The notes below the pieces were generated by a model. It worked only from the letters and a program-made list of their open reading frames with translations. It ran no database searches and was not told the DNA's origin. The position numbers were made by a program, and so were the translations under genes. This document shows positions 1 to 5,360 of a stretch of 8,775 nt of DNA, piece by piece. Within the stretch, counting starts at the first letter, position 1. Each line of letters starts with the position of its first letter. Origin of the DNA: an uncultured Acidimicrobiia bacterium (GTDB lineage: Bacteria > Actinomycetota > Acidimicrobiia > IMCC26256 > CALEDW01); assembly GCA_937949585.1 (NCBI GenBank), contig CALEDW010000120.1, positions 1 through 8,775 on the forward strand. Reading direction: 5' to 3'.

Positions 1-1
1 G

Positions 2-685
2 GTCGCCCGCACGATCATCGAGCTCGACGCCATCGTCGGGCGGCTGGTGGCCGAGTTGGAGGCCACCGGCCAGTTGGAGGACACCCTGATCTTCATCACC
101 TCCGACAACGGTCCCGAGATGGAGATCTGGCCCGACGCGGCGTACTCACCGTTCCGCAGCGCGAAGGGCTCCACCTGGGAAGGCGGTCAGCGCGTGCCCG
201 GCATCGCGGTGTGGCCGGGCGTGATCGAGGCCGACCGGGTCTCCGACGGGCTGTTCTCACTGATGGACCTGTTCAACACGATCCTGCACCTCGCCGGCGC
301 CGACGACGCGATCCCCACCGACCGCTACATCGACGGCATCGACCAGACCTCGTTCCTGCTCACGCCGGACGGCCACTCGAATCGCAAGTACTTGTACTAC
401 TGGTTGACCAACGTGTTCTCCGCGCTGCGCGTGGGGGAGTGGAAGTTCATGGTCGCCTCGTCGTCGGACGACGACCGGGACTGCATGAACCTCGGTGGAT
501 TCACGGGTGTGACCCAGAAGTACAGCTACGGCCGACTCTTCAACCTGTACCTCGACCCGAAAGAGCAGCACAGCTACACCATCCGGAAGCTCGCCTACAT
601 CGACAGCCTCTTCTCCGGGATCGAGAACCACCTCCGTACCTTCACCCGGTACCCGTCCAAACACCCGATCGCCGCGATGAGCTGA
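2..685 (+). CDS. Type I sulfatase (arylsulfatase-like), C-terminal part, cut by left window edge
   Basis: Type I sulfatases hydrolyse sulfate esters with a formylglycine made from Cys/Ser in a C/S-x-P-x-R motif. That N-terminal half lies outside the window. The open frame continues unbroken to the left edge, so the GTG at 47 is internal, not a start. In the visible 227 residues, a metal-binding S-D-N-G motif (Asp35, Asn36) follows a strand of the type TLIFIT. About 20 residues later comes a K-G-S-T-W-E-G-G-x-R-V-P block (Lys55), the usual substrate/active-site lysine followed by the family signature. The tail (NLYLDPKEQHSY) resembles the closing strand region of arylsulfatases, where partners are described as 'LYNLxxDPxE'. 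It is convergent with the ArsB-like transporter gene, 28 bp away, with no obvious terminator. It differs from the second sulfatase in this window in the sequence around the lysine block, so they belong to different subfamilies. Substrate cannot be told; export signal unknown because the N-terminus is missing. Confidence 0.93.
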   Translation, partial: VARTIIELDAIVGRLVAELEATGQLEDTLIFITSDNGPEMEIWPDAAYSPFRSAKGSTWEGGQRVPGIAVWPGVIEADRVSDGLFSLMDLFNTILHLAGADDAIPTDRYIDGIDQTSFLLTPDGHSNRKYLYYWLTNVFSALRVGEWKFMVASSSDDDRDCMNLGGFTGVTQKYSYGRLFNLYLDPKEQHSYTIRKLAYIDSLFSGIENHLRTFTRYPSKHPIAAMS

Positions 686-713
686 CGAGCCGGCCGTCTG
701 CGCCGCCGTCGGC

Positions 714-1658
714 TCAGCGCACGAACCGCGGCACGACCCGCAGGTAGGCGACCATCCCGAGCAGCTCCACGAGCGACTGGAACACCACGACCACCGCCGC
801 GCCCGACCACGTCTCGCCCAGCGCCAGGGCCAGGGGCAGCACCACGAAGGAGTTGCGGGTCCCGGCGCTGAAGACGAGCGCTCGGGTCGCCCCGGAACCC
901 AGGCCCACGATCGACCCGACGGCCCGGCCGGCGGCCAGGGCCGCGACGAGGAACACGACGAACACCACGGCGAGACGGCCGAGGACCTCGACGGACGCCG
1001 CGACGGTCGACGCCTGGGACGCGGCGATCAGGAACACGACCGTGGCCACCAGCGGCACCGACAGCGGGGCGAGCCCGGCGAGGACGCGCCGCAGCACCAC
1101 CAGCCGTTCCGCGCCGCGCTCGGTCGCCCATGCCGCGGCGAGCGGAACGACGATCAAGGTGGTGAACACGACCAGCGCCGTCCGCACGCCGGCGAGCTCA
1201 GCGAGGGACTCGCCCACGAGCAACCGCACGTACAGCGGCAGCAGCAGCAGCTGTACGAGCAGGTTGATCGGCGTCACCGCCAACGCCCGTGCGGTGTCGG
1301 CGCCGCCCAGGTGACTGAAGGTGAGGTACCAGTCGGTGCACGGCACCACCAACACGAGCACCACCCCCAGACGCGCCGCCGGGTCGGGCGGCGCCAGCGG
1401 CAGCAGCGACCACACGACGGCCGGCAGGACGACGAAGTTGGTGACCAGCACCGCCCCGACGAACCGCCGGTCCCGAGCGGCGGCGGGCAGGTGGGCCAGC
1501 GGCAGGTGCAGGAAGGTGACGTAGAGGAGCACGCCGAGCGTCGGCCACACGGCGGCGGCGAGGACCTCACCGGTCTCGGGCCGCGTCGCCCCGAGCGCCA
1601 GGCCGGCGCCGATCGCGCCCAGGTACACCCAGACCTGGTGGCGCTCGAGGCGCGCCAT
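714..1658 (-). CDS. ArsB/ACR3-like permease of the bile acid:sodium symporter superfamily
   Basis: An integral membrane transporter of 314 residues, made almost entirely of about ten hydrophobic segments, with the fold expected of the BASS/ACR3 superfamily. Two landmark stretches support this. P-C-T-D-W-Y-L-T-F-S (Cys107) corresponds to the conserved Cys region of ACR3 arsenite exporters, although ACR3 proper usually has an Ala-Met-Val motif after the Cys. G-T-R-N-S-F-V-V-L-P-L-A-L (about 266-278) corresponds to the second discontinuous-helix motif. Actinobacterial proteins of this type are usually annotated 'arsenic resistance protein'; bile acid/anion:Na+ symport is the main alternative. 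Its ATG shares one base with the TGA of the GDT1-like gene upstream (TGATG), so the two are almost certainly co-translated and both lie downstream of the manganese riboswitch. The reading frame stays open another 263 codons upstream, but that extension lies antiphase over the exporter gene and is Arg/Gly-rich shadow. No arsR, arsC or other ars gene is present. Substrate is unproven. Confidence 0.88.
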   Translation of the reverse strand: MARLERHQVWVYLGAIGAGLALGATRPETGEVLAAAVWPTLGVLLYVTFLHLPLAHLPAAARDRRFVGAVLVTNFVVLPAVVWSLLPLAPPDPAARLGVVLVLVVPCTDWYLTFSHLGGADTARALAVTPINLLVQLLLLPLYVRLLVGESLAELAGVRTALVVFTTLIVVPLAAAWATERGAERLVVLRRVLAGLAPLSVPLVATVVFLIAASQASTVAASVEVLGRLAVVFVVFLVAALAAGRAVGSIVGLGSGATRALVFSAGTRNSFVVLPLALALGETWSGAAVVVVFQSLVELLGMVAYLRVVPRFVR

Positions 1659-2233
1659 CAGCGGACCGCTCGTCCCAGGCCGACGGCGTCGACGAGGAGG
1701 AGCAGCCCGAACAGCGCGAACAGTCCTGCGGCCACACGTCGGATCGTCGCGGCGGGGAGACGGGCCCCGAGGAGGTTCCCGACCGCCACCGCGACCCCAC
1801 CGGCCGCCACGACCCCGGCGGTACCGCCGGCCCACACCAGCAGCGGAGCGCCGCGGGCGGCGAGGGTGGCGGCGGTCAGCATCGTCTTGTCGCCGAGCTC
1901 GGCGACGAAGATCGCCGCCGCCACCGCGGGGACGACCGCCCGGCCGCGCAGCTCGACCCCGGTGTCGTCGTCGCCGCCGCTGCGAAACGTCCACACGGCG
2001 AACCCGAGGAACAGCACGCCCGCTCCGGCCGAGACCGCCGGGCGGGGCACGGCCGCACCGACGATCCCGCCCACCGTGATCGACAGCCCCTGGGTGCAGG
2101 CATGGGCGATCGCGAGCCCGGCCAGCACCGGCAGCGGGCGGTAGCGGGCGGCGAGGCTGAGGGCCACGAGCTGGGTCTTGTCGCCCAGCTCGGCGACGAA
2201 GATCAGCCCGAAGGCGATGAGCAGCGACTCCAC
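1658..2233 (-). CDS. GDT1/UPF0016 (TMEM165-like) family manganese exporter
   Basis: Small membrane protein of 191 residues with about six hydrophobic segments in two homologous halves. Each half carries the family signature E-L-G-D-K-T (residues 15-20 and 112-117), where the acidic residues bind the transported cation. The family includes bacterial Mn2+ exporters (MneA and relatives), yeast Gdt1 and human TMEM165, and bacterial members are classic targets of the yybP-ykoY Mn2+ riboswitch, which is present here. Expected role: efflux of excess Mn2+ across the cytoplasmic membrane. The start chosen is a GTG preceded at 7 nt by GGAGG. An upstream in-frame GTG at 2275 would add a Gly/Ser-rich 14-residue tail, has no Shine-Dalgarno and would lie inside the leader structure; the shorter form also fits the usual length of about 190. 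The gene overlaps the permease gene by one base (TGATG) and is first in the operon. Confidence 0.93.
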   Translation of the reverse strand: MESLLIAFGLIFVAELGDKTQLVALSLAARYRPLPVLAGLAIAHACTQGLSITVGGIVGAAVPRPAVSAGAGVLFLGFAVWTFRSGGDDDTGVELRGRAVVPAVAAAIFVAELGDKTMLTAATLAARGAPLLVWAGGTAGVVAAGGVAVAVGNLLGARLPAATIRRVAAGLFALFGLLLLVDAVGLGRAVR

Positions 2234-2294
2234 CGGCTTCCCTCCCCCGCTGCCGGCGGAGGACGACCCCGACACGGCAGCACGATGTGCTGAA
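2234..2294 (-). promoter_or_regulatory. Expression platform of the Mn riboswitch with Shine-Dalgarno-masking hairpin
   Basis: Between the aptamer and the GTG start lie three nested or competing inverted repeats. CAGCAC-ATC-GTGCTG (plus 2278-2292) forms a 6-bp hairpin. CTGCCG (2275-2280) can instead pair with CGGCAG (2250-2255), and the two share the CTG. CCUCCGC (2256-2262) pairs with GCGGGGG (2244-2250), 7 bp with one G-U and a 5-nt loop, covering the first two bases of the GGAGG at 2241-2245. No U-tract follows any stem, so control of translation initiation fits better than transcription termination. Structure is by eye; no energies were computed. Confidence 0.5.
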
Positions 2295-2400
2295 CGTGCC
2301 GAAGGTCTCGTCCACCCGGATCACTCCGGGCCGACCGGCCGGGCCCGGGATGAGGGCCAGCGTGTCGACCGGTCGCCGAGGGACTACTCCCCTTGCGACG
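2295..2400 (-). promoter_or_regulatory. yybP-ykoY manganese riboswitch aptamer
   Basis: The leader of the exporter gene has both conserved internal loops of the Mn2+ riboswitch: AAGGGGAGUAG on the 5' side (GGGGAGTAG read from 2392 to 2384) and GAGACCUU on the 3' side (GAGACC from 2309 to 2304). Closing stem P1 pairs GUCG-(C)-AAGG with CCUU-CGGC, giving 8 base pairs around one bulged C and including a G-U. Between them, GACCGG and CCGGTC arms can form the inner helices. In known members, Mn2+ bridges the two loops and turns on expression of GDT1/UPF0016, TerC-type or P-type ATPase exporters. The downstream GDT1 gene is exactly such a target, which is independent support. Confidence 0.88.
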
Positions 2401-2406
2401 GGCCCG

Positions 2407-2412
2407 ACGATA
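2407..2412 (-). promoter_or_regulatory. Candidate -10 element (TATCGT) for the Mn-riboswitch operon
   Basis: TATCGT fits the TANNNT pattern of actinobacterial -10 elements. Transcription would start about 7 nt downstream, near position 2400, right at the first base of riboswitch stem P1. I see no good -35; in its place is an inverted repeat. Support is positional, not from a strong consensus. Confidence 0.4.
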
Positions 2413-2420
2413 CCAGGGGA

Positions 2421-2435
2421 CGGTGCCCGGCACCG
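2421..2435. repeat. 15-bp inverted repeat between nuoF-like stop and Mn operon promoter
   Basis: CGGTGCCCGGCACCG has perfect 7-base arms around one base; as RNA it would form a 6-bp stem with a 3-nt loop. It lies 43 bp past the stop of the NuoF-like gene and where the -35 of the candidate Mn-operon promoter should be. No T-run follows, so it is a poor classical terminator. It could be a terminator of the T-less actinobacterial kind, a repressor operator, or chance in high-GC DNA. Confidence 0.3.
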
Positions 2436-2477
2436 GATCGTCGCCACCTCCCTGCGATCCGGGACACCCTGATCGTC

Positions 2478-3863
2478 TCAGGTCGGGGCGTAGGTCCAGT
2501 CGGGTTGCTTGCGCAGGTAGTCCTCGTCGTAGACGGCTCGCCCGTTCCGCAGCTCGACGAGTTTGGGGATCGGGCGGGCGTCGGGACGGGGGCAGCCCCC
2601 CGCACCCAGGTGCTCGGCCACCTCCTCGGCGAACGCGACGAGGATGCTCCCGACCACCCGCTGCTCCTCCACCGCCAGGTAGCACCGGTTCCCGTCGGTC
2701 ACGCGGTCGAGCCAGCCCCGGATCGCGCCCACGTCGTCGTCGGTTGCGGTCCCGGCCTCGAGGCGACCGAGGCGCTCGGTGATTTCGGTGGAGCCGAGCT
2801 TGCACGGCGGGCACTGCCCGCACGACTCGACCGACAGGAACCGCGACGCCCGCCACGCCGCGGCGACCATGCAGGCGGTGTCGTCGAGGACGATGAACCC
2901 GACGGAACCGATGCCGGAACCGATCGCCTCGAACCCTTCGTAGCTCACCGGGACGTCGAGGTGATCGGCGGTGACCACCGGGTTCGCCACCCCCGGCATC
3001 ACGGCCTTCACCGACCGGCCCGGCGGGAGCCCGGCGCCGACGGCGTCGATCACCGCCCGCAGCGGGGTGCCGAGCTCGACCTCCCCGACGTCGGGGGCGA
3101 CGACGTCGCCGACCACGGTGGCTACGGCGGTGCCCGGAGAGGCGGCGGTGCCGAACGATCGGAACCAGTCGGCGCCCCGGGCGAGGATGTGGGCGACGTT
3201 GGCCAGCGTCTCGACGTTGTTCACCAGCGTCGGGTTGGGCGCCCCCGCCGTGCGGCGCTGCGGGCCGTGCGGGCCGGCTTCCCAGCCGAGCTGCGGGGAG
3301 GCGGCGAACAGGCCGTGCTCGTACGGCGGCAACCAGCGGGGCAGCGGCGGCTTGCCCTCGATGACCTCCAGCATCGCCTTCTCCTCGCCGAACAGGTACT
3401 CGTCGGGCCCGGCGACGATCGTGACGGTGCAGCCGGTGCACAACCCCGCAGCCTGGAACTCCTGCACCGCCCGGGTGAGCGCGTCCCGCTCCCGTTCGAA
3501 GACGGCCTTGAGGCAGAGGTACACACCGTCGGCGCCGACGGTCTCGGCGGCGATCACCGCCCCTTCCACCACCTGATAGGGGTTGGTCCGCAGCAGCGCC
3601 CGGTCCTTGAACGTTCCCGGTTCGCCCTCGGCACCGTTCACCACCACGTAGCGCCGCCCCGCCCCCGCGGGCTGGCCGGCGATCCCCGCCCACTTGCGCC
3701 CGGTCGGGAACCCGCCGCCACCCCGCCCGCGCAGGCCGGAGGCGGTGAGCTCCTCGATCGTCGCCTGCGGACCGAGGCGGCGGGCGGCCTCGAGGCCACG
3801 ACCGCCGCCGTCGGCGAGGTAGTCGTCGAGGGAGGTGATCGGGGTCGGGGGCAGGAGGAACAC
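2478..3863 (-). CDS. Stand-alone NuoF-like NADH dehydrogenase subunit (FMN, SLBB, 4Fe-4S)
   Basis: Resembles the 51-kDa/NuoF flavoprotein that takes hydride from NADH onto FMN and passes electrons to a 4Fe-4S cluster. With the GTG start used here it has 461 residues. Visible parts are the glycine-rich FMN/NADH loop G-R-G-G-G-G-F-P-T-G-R-K-W (about 46-58), the N-G-A-E-G-E-P-G-T-F-K-D-R block (76-88), an SLBB-like stretch (about 240-300), and the cluster motif E-S-C-G-Q-C-P-P-C (Cys348, 351, 354) with a fourth Cys at 394. All key residues are kept, so it should be active. No nuoE, nuoG or membrane complex I gene adjoins, so it is an orphan paralogue rather than respiratory complex I; its electron acceptor is unknown. 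The start was chosen because GGGAGG lies 7 nt upstream and a TAGCCT -10 lies about 40 nt upstream. An in-frame GTG at 3947 would add 28 Ala/Pro-rich residues, has no Shine-Dalgarno and lies upstream of that -10. Confidence 0.9.
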   Translation of the reverse strand: MFLLPPTPITSLDDYLADGGGRGLEAARRLGPQATIEELTASGLRGRGGGGFPTGRKWAGIAGQPAGAGRRYVVVNGAEGEPGTFKDRALLRTNPYQVVEGAVIAAETVGADGVYLCLKAVFERERDALTRAVQEFQAAGLCTGCTVTIVAGPDEYLFGEEKAMLEVIEGKPPLPRWLPPYEHGLFAASPQLGWEAGPHGPQRRTAGAPNPTLVNNVETLANVAHILARGADWFRSFGTAASPGTAVATVVGDVVAPDVGEVELGTPLRAVIDAVGAGLPPGRSVKAVMPGVANPVVTADHLDVPVSYEGFEAIGSGIGSVGFIVLDDTACMVAAAWRASRFLSVESCGQCPPCKLGSTEITERLGRLEAGTATDDDVGAIRGWLDRVTDGNRCYLAVEEQRVVGSILVAFAEEVAEHLGAGGCPRPDARPIPKLVELRNGRAVYDEDYLRKQPDWTYAPT

Positions 3864-3870
3864 GGGGACG

Positions 3871-3876
3871 CCTCCC
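3871..3876 (-). promoter_or_regulatory. Shine-Dalgarno (GGGAGG) deciding the NuoF-like start
   Basis: GGGAGG with a 7-nt spacer precedes the GTG at 3863. This is what argues for the internal start over the longer open frame, which has no comparable site. Confidence 0.65.
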
Positions 3877-3904
3877 GTGGGCGACGCGTCGGTGGCTGCC
3901 GGTG

Positions 3905-3910
3905 AGGCTA
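3905..3910 (-). promoter_or_regulatory. Candidate -10 element (TAGCCT) for the NuoF-like gene
   Basis: TAGCCT on the minus strand fits TANNNT and would start transcription near 3898, giving a leader of about 35 nt with the GGGAGG ribosome binding site inside it. The identical hexamer serves the divergent small gene 47 bp away. No clear -35 is seen. Confidence 0.4.
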
Positions 3911-3938
3911 CGGCGCCGACCGCCGTCGGCCGGGCGCG

Positions 3939-3951
3939 GGGTGTCACACCC
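3939..3951. promoter_or_regulatory. Perfect 13-bp inverted repeat in the divergent promoter region (possible operator)
   Basis: GGGTGTCACACCC has perfect 6-base arms around a central C. It sits in the -35/-10 spacer of the small + strand gene and upstream of the NuoF-like promoter, the position expected for a repressor acting on one or both. The half-site GTGTSACAC resembles no operator I can name with confidence. Chance occurrence is not excluded. Confidence 0.35.
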
Positions 3952-3956
3952 GGGCG

Positions 3957-3962
3957 TAGCCT
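3957..3962 (+). promoter_or_regulatory. Leaderless -10 element (TAGCCT) of the small basic protein gene
   Basis: TAGCCT is followed by six bases and then the ATG at 3969, so transcription should begin on or next to the A of the start codon. This is the standard leaderless arrangement in actinomycetes and explains why there is no Shine-Dalgarno in front of this gene. Confidence 0.55.
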
Positions 3963-3968
3963 TGGATC

Positions 3969-4121
3969 ATGAGGATCAACCGGACCCGGGGGCTGCTGTA
4001 CGGGCTTGCCCGGTTCCTCGGCGACGTGCAGGCGGTGCGCGACCGGCGGGTCGGTCGCCGAATCGCCCGTCGGGTGGCGGGGCGTGCCACCGGTCGCGGC
4101 CTCGGCCGCCTGTTCCGCTGA
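3969..4121 (+). CDS. Small very basic conserved-type protein, 50 aa
   Basis: Fifty codons running ATG to TGA. The product begins MRINRTRGLLYGLARFLGDV and continues with an Arg-rich half containing A-R-R-V-A-G-R-A-T-G-R-G-L-G-R-L-F-R. About 15 of 50 residues are Arg against two Asp, so it is strongly cationic, and the C-terminal part alternates Gly/Ala with Arg. From memory, short proteins with the pattern LLY-x-LAR-LGDV-A-R ... AGRATGR-LG-LF-R/K are widespread in actinobacteria and other Gram-positives as hypothetical proteins; I know of no assigned function. Support for a real gene: a leaderless -10, codons with G/C third positions, a sharp end only 12 bp from the convergent P450 stop, and no competing gene on either strand. 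Nucleic-acid or membrane-surface binding is a guess from charge. Confidence 0.8.
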   Translation: MRINRTRGLLYGLARFLGDVQAVRDRRVGRRIARRVAGRATGRGLGRLFR

Positions 4122-4133
4122 GCGGACGGACGG

Positions 4134-5360
4134 TCACGACCCGAGCGCACCCTCCGGACGGCGGGGGGTGAACCGGACGGGCATGTGCTCGTAGCCGCTG
4201 ATGAAGTTCGACACCCGTCGGGGCGGTTCGGTGGCTTCGACGAGCTGCATGTCGGGGAGGCGCCGCACCAGCTCCTCGAACATCACCCGCAGCTCGGTGC
4301 GGGCCAGGTGCGCGCCCAGGCAGAAGTGCACACCGAACCCGAAGGCCAGGTGCTCGTTGGGCCAGCGGGTGGTGTCGAAACGGAACGGGTCGTCGAAGAC
4401 CGCCTCGTCTCGGTTCGCCGACGGGTACAGCAGGAGGAGCTGCTCCCCGGCGCGCAGCTCCCTGTCGCCGAGGGTGGTGTCGGTGGTGACGGTGCGGGCC
4501 ATGTTCTTGATCGGGGTGACCCAGCGCAGCATCTCCTCCACCGCCACCGGCAGGCCCGACGGGTCGGCGACGAGCCGTGCGTGCTGGTCGGGGTGGCGCA
4601 GGAGCTGGTACATCCCGCCGGTGATGACGTGACGGGTGGTCTCGTCGCCGCCGATGAGGATGAGCAGTGTCTCGTGGACCAACGAGTCGTGGTCGAGGCG
4701 TTCCCCGTCGACCTCGGCGTGCACGAGGGCCGAGACGAGGTCGTCGCGGGGCCGTTGCCGCCGGTCCTCGATCACCGGGGTGATGTAGTCACGGAACGCC
4801 TCGAACGCCGCCATCGCCCGCGCCGCCTTCTCGGCGTCGTCGAGGCCGGTGAGACCGGTCATGAGGTCGTCCGACCAGGCGAGCAGCTGTGCCCGGTCGT
4901 CGGGGGCCACACCGAGCGCGTCGCCGATGATGATCATCGGCAGCCACGCGGCGACGTCGGTGACGAAGTCGCACTCGCCCCGCTCGCAGACCGCGTCGAT
5001 GATCTCCGTGGCGGCCCGGCGGATCCGCTGCTCGGAGGCCCGCACCCGCCGGGGGGTGAACCCGTGGGCGACGAGACGTCGGCGGCGGGCGTGCTCGGGG
5101 TCGTCCATGTCGATCATCTGGGGCACCGGCGGCGCGTCGGGACGGATCCCACCCGCGTTGGAGAACAGCTCCGGGTGTGCCTCCACATGGCGGACGTCGG
5201 CGTGGCGGGTGATCCCCCACACCTGCCCGTGCGGGTCCCAGTGCACCGGGTCATGGGCGCGCAGCCATTCCAGCGCCGGGTGGTGGTCGCCGGCCCAGAA
5301 CGCCCCGCTGGTGAGACGGATCTCGTTCGGCTCGACGGGCCGGCCGCGGGCCGTGCTCAC
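4134..5360 (-). CDS. Cytochrome P450, CYP142-like (sterol side-chain hydroxylase type)
   Basis: Soluble bacterial P450 of 408 residues, full length. Signature elements: I-helix oxygen-activating G-G-D-E-T-T (237-242), K-helix E-x-x-R (Glu276, Arg279), and the heme loop F-G-F-G-V-H-F-C-L-G with Cys347 as thiolate ligand. Several stretches match my recollection of Mycobacterium tuberculosis CYP142 closely: P-E-L-F-S-N-A-G-G-I-R-P-D (63-75), M-I-D-M-D-D-P (82-88), D-A-V-C-E-R-G-E-C-D-F-V (122-133) and E-T-L-L-I-L-I-G-G-D-E-T-T-R-H (230-244). CYP142 oxidises the terminal carbon of the cholesterol side chain. Substrate here is inferred, not shown; CYP124/CYP125 relatives are alternatives. The GTG start overlaps the sulfatase stop by four bases (GTGA), so the two are translationally coupled. 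No ferredoxin or ferredoxin reductase gene adjoins, so redox partners must come from elsewhere. Confidence 0.95.
   Translation of the reverse strand: MSTARGRPVEPNEIRLTSGAFWAGDHHPALEWLRAHDPVHWDPHGQVWGITRHADVRHVEAHPELFSNAGGIRPDAPPVPQMIDMDDPEHARRRRLVAHGFTPRRVRASEQRIRRAATEIIDAVCERGECDFVTDVAAWLPMIIIGDALGVAPDDRAQLLAWSDDLMTGLTGLDDAEKAARAMAAFEAFRDYITPVIEDRRQRPRDDLVSALVHAEVDGERLDHDSLVHETLLILIGGDETTRHVITGGMYQLLRHPDQHARLVADPSGLPVAVEEMLRWVTPIKNMARTVTTDTTLGDRELRAGEQLLLLYPSANRDEAVFDDPFRFDTTRWPNEHLAFGFGVHFCLGAHLARTELRVMFEELVRRLPDMQLVEATEPPRRVSNFISGYEHMPVRFTPRRPEGALGS

Noticed and set aside
47..49. GTG as start of the left-edge sulfatase
   Set aside because: The frame continues open to the window edge with sulfatase-like sequence, so the codon is internal.
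686..713. Possible bidirectional terminator between the convergent sulfatase and permease genes
   Set aside because: G/C-rich with only short complementary pieces and no T-run; not strong enough to call.
2273..2275. GTG giving a longer GDT1-like protein
   Set aside because: No Shine-Dalgarno, it lies inside the leader hairpins, and it adds only a Gly/Ser-rich tail.
1659..2447. 263-codon upstream extension of the permease frame
   Set aside because: It overlaps the GDT1 gene in another frame and is Arg/Gly/Pro-rich; the true start is the ATG coupled by TGATG.
2178..3905. 575-codon open frame on the + strand across the NuoF-like gene and riboswitch
   Set aside because: Shadow frame; it crosses a riboswitch and two true coding regions and has no recognisable motif.
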